A DNA stretch of 12,785 nt. Origin: Nanobdellota archaeon. Its GTDB lineage: Archaea; Nanobdellota; Nanobdellia; Pacearchaeales; GW2011-AR1. Both the position numbers and the translations under genes were made by a program. A model generated the notes under the pieces. The model saw only the letters and a list, made by a program, of their open reading frames with translations, did not search any database and was not told the DNA's origin. The stretch lies in NCBI GenBank assembly GCA_018817905.1, contig JAHISS010000088.1, positions 1-12,785 of the forward strand, written 5' to 3'. This document shows positions 12,669 to 12,785 of this stretch, one piece after another (the first letter of the stretch is position 1; each line of letters starts with the position of its first letter).

Positions 12669-12785
12669 CTAAGATTTGTTTTTAAGATCGATTAATTTGT
12701 TATGTAATGTGTCGGCTGTGCCGACATATAAAACAGATTTCTGAATTACCTTTCCGTCTTTCTTAACTGATTTAGCAACAAACCA
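12669..12785 (-). pseudogene. Right-edge fragment resembling the start of a transposase
   Basis: A minus-strand frame enters from the right edge and ends at TAG (12669-12671) after 38 codons. It reads SVKKDGKVIQKSVLYVGTADTL in its middle. The pattern (basic, DGK, then a short strand and Y(L/V)GTA) is that seen near the N-terminus of IS1634-like and related transposases (VKKNGKxxxKVVKYLGTA). If so, the frame stops far too early for a working enzyme, and the piece is a remnant. The start lies outside the window, so a short separate protein is also possible. After the stop, the 75 bases to the 484-aa gene hold only its promoter. Confidence 0.35.

Noticed and set aside
12707..12729. Strong hairpin (ATGTGTCGGC, loop TGT, GCCGACATAT)
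   Set aside because: It lies inside the edge reading frame where the codons for Val-Gly-Thr-Ala-Asp create the palindrome; no T-run follows, so a terminator is not supported.

Overview
The window looks like a piece of an AT-rich archaeal genome, probably from a small-genome (DPANN-like) lineage. The evidence is the promoter architecture and the gene content: almost every transcription unit has a TATA-like box whose centre lies 24-27 bases before the start codon, which is the geometry of archaeal leaderless transcripts, and ribosome-binding sites are mostly absent. The placement inside Archaea is inference; no rRNA or tRNA gene is present to confirm it.

Layout, left to right. (1) 1-504, minus: start of an exported cysteine-rich protein that runs off the left edge. 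(2) 541-1237, minus: cis-prenyltransferase (uppS-like), which makes the polyprenyl lipid carrier. (3) 1238-1594: gene-free stretch with nested inverted repeats. (4) 1595-2552, minus: a tight cluster of winged-helix protein, RelE/ParE-like protein (candidate toxin-antitoxin pair) and acylphosphatase, apparently with its own promoter inside the end of the gene before it. (5) 2608-3135, minus: M23 peptidase, divergent from a small plus-strand zinc-ribbon protein, the two sharing a palindromic TATA box. (6) 3407-4459, minus: DHH phosphoesterase. (7) 4480-4705: remains of, or a frameshifted, small membrane-protein gene. (8) 4739-7345, minus: large secreted metzincin protease with disulfide-repeat, beta-sandwich and dockerin-like modules. 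(9) 7582-9978, minus: winged-helix domain, one membrane helix and an outside beta-propeller in one chain. (10) 10502-11134, plus: two small membrane or exported proteins. (11) 11139-12593, minus: secreted protein of unknown function. (12) 12669-12785, minus: fragment that resembles the N-terminal part of a transposase.

The common theme is the cell surface. At least five products carry an N-terminal signal or anchor segment (left-edge protein, protease, propeller, 127-aa Cys-rich protein, 484-aa protein), and the protease has 14 N-glycosylation sequons, while the cis-prenyltransferase would supply the carrier for such glycans. The propeller protein is built like a one-component transmembrane sensor-regulator. 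Three gene starts were moved from the longest reading frame on promoter evidence: winged-helix protein at 2552, protease at 7345, propeller protein at 9978.
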